This document shows, one piece after another, positions 5,956 to 6,020 of a stretch of 6,020 nt of DNA; positions within the stretch are counted from its first letter, which is position 1; every line of letters begins with the position of its first letter. A model generated the notes under the pieces. The model was not told the origin of the DNA and did no database searches. It saw only the letters and a list, made by a program, of their open reading frames with translations. Made by a program: the position numbers and the translations under genes. The DNA is from Quadrisphaera sp. (lineage in GTDB: Bacteria; Actinomycetota; Actinomycetes; Actinomycetales; Quadrisphaeraceae), in the NCBI GenBank assembly GCA_029258695.1, contig JARIBR010000079.1, forward strand, positions 1 through 6,020, given 5' to 3'.

Positions 5956-6020
5956 TCTGGCACGTGATGCGCGCGGTGCACACCCGCCGCCCCGCGTCGT
6001 CGGTGACGACCACCTCGTAG
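5930..6020 (-). CDS. C-terminal end of a probable hotdog-fold thioesterase (PaaI/MenI type), 5' end outside window
   Basis: Reading the - strand from 6019 down to the TGA at 5932-5930 gives 29 codons, beginning YEVVVTDDAGRRVCTARITC and ending with QIMDAPPGA. This matches the last strands of PaaI/YdiI (MenI) hotdog thioesterases, for which the E. coli pattern is an aromatic, an alternating hydrophobic strand, D-x-x-GR, then C-x-(S/A)-R-(L/I)-T and a hydrophobic strand. Such enzymes hydrolyse acyl-CoA thioesters, for example 1,4-dihydroxy-2-naphthoyl-CoA in menaquinone synthesis or phenylacetyl-type CoAs. The substrate cannot be told from the tail alone, since the catalytic residues lie outside. 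The gene is convergent to the ClC gene and the two overlap by 26 bases (5930-5955). The identification rests on a short segment, so the family is probable and the exact member unknown. Confidence 0.6.
   Translation of the reverse strand, partial: YEVVVTDDAGRRVCTARITCQIMDAPPGA

Noticed and set aside
5952..6020. A 22-codon + strand ORF with ATGA overlap to the ClC stop and a strong GGAGGGG 5 bases upstream.
   Set aside because: The same bases on the - strand encode a convincing thioesterase-like C-terminus. The 22-residue product has no recognisable features, so the good ribosome site is most likely a coincidence of GC-rich sequence.
1..6020. Search by eye for CRISPR repeats, insertion sequence ends, tRNA or rRNA genes and defence genes.
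   Set aside because: None seen. Coding density is near complete and base composition looks uniform, so this reads as ordinary chromosome rather than an acquired island.

Overview
The window is a very GC-rich stretch of chromosome (well above 70% by eye, with G or C at nearly every third codon position). It is almost fully coding. The protein families point to an actinomycete: a baeRF2 protein like Rv2629, a trans-acting enoyl reductase-like protein, and an actinobacterial-type RNase Z. A Kineosporiales-like genus is only a guess.

Layout, left to right on the + strand. (1) A baeRF2/Rv2629-like protein of the archaeo-eukaryotic release factor fold, whose true start codon may be cut by one base at the left edge. 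It ends in a strong 16-bp GC hairpin that looks like a terminator. (2) A 92-base gap with that hairpin and a weak promoter-like site, then a saccharopine dehydrogenase-like / trans-acting enoyl reductase-like oxidoreductase. (3) An unrecognised 191-residue, mostly helical protein. (4) Ribonuclease Z with complete metal-binding motifs, which appears to start at a rare CTG codon. (5) A ClC anion channel/transporter with a C-terminal CBS pair. At the right edge, and on the opposite strand, is (6) the last 29 codons of a gene that reads like the C-terminus of a hotdog-fold (PaaI/MenI-type) thioesterase. It converges on the ClC gene and overlaps its end.

Genes 2 to 5 are packed as an operon: 4-base overlaps (GTGA, CTGA) at the first two junctions and a 4-base gap at the third. 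Their products have no obvious shared pathway (redox enzyme, unknown protein, tRNA 3'-end maturation, anion transport), so the link looks like shared housekeeping transcription rather than one pathway.

There is no sign of a mobile element, CRISPR array, RNA gene or defence cassette. The points most worth a second look are the Asp in place of the gating Glu in the ClC protein (with Leu at the internal proton-Glu position), the CTG start of RNase Z, the unknown coupled protein, and the convergent overlap with a hairpin at the right end.
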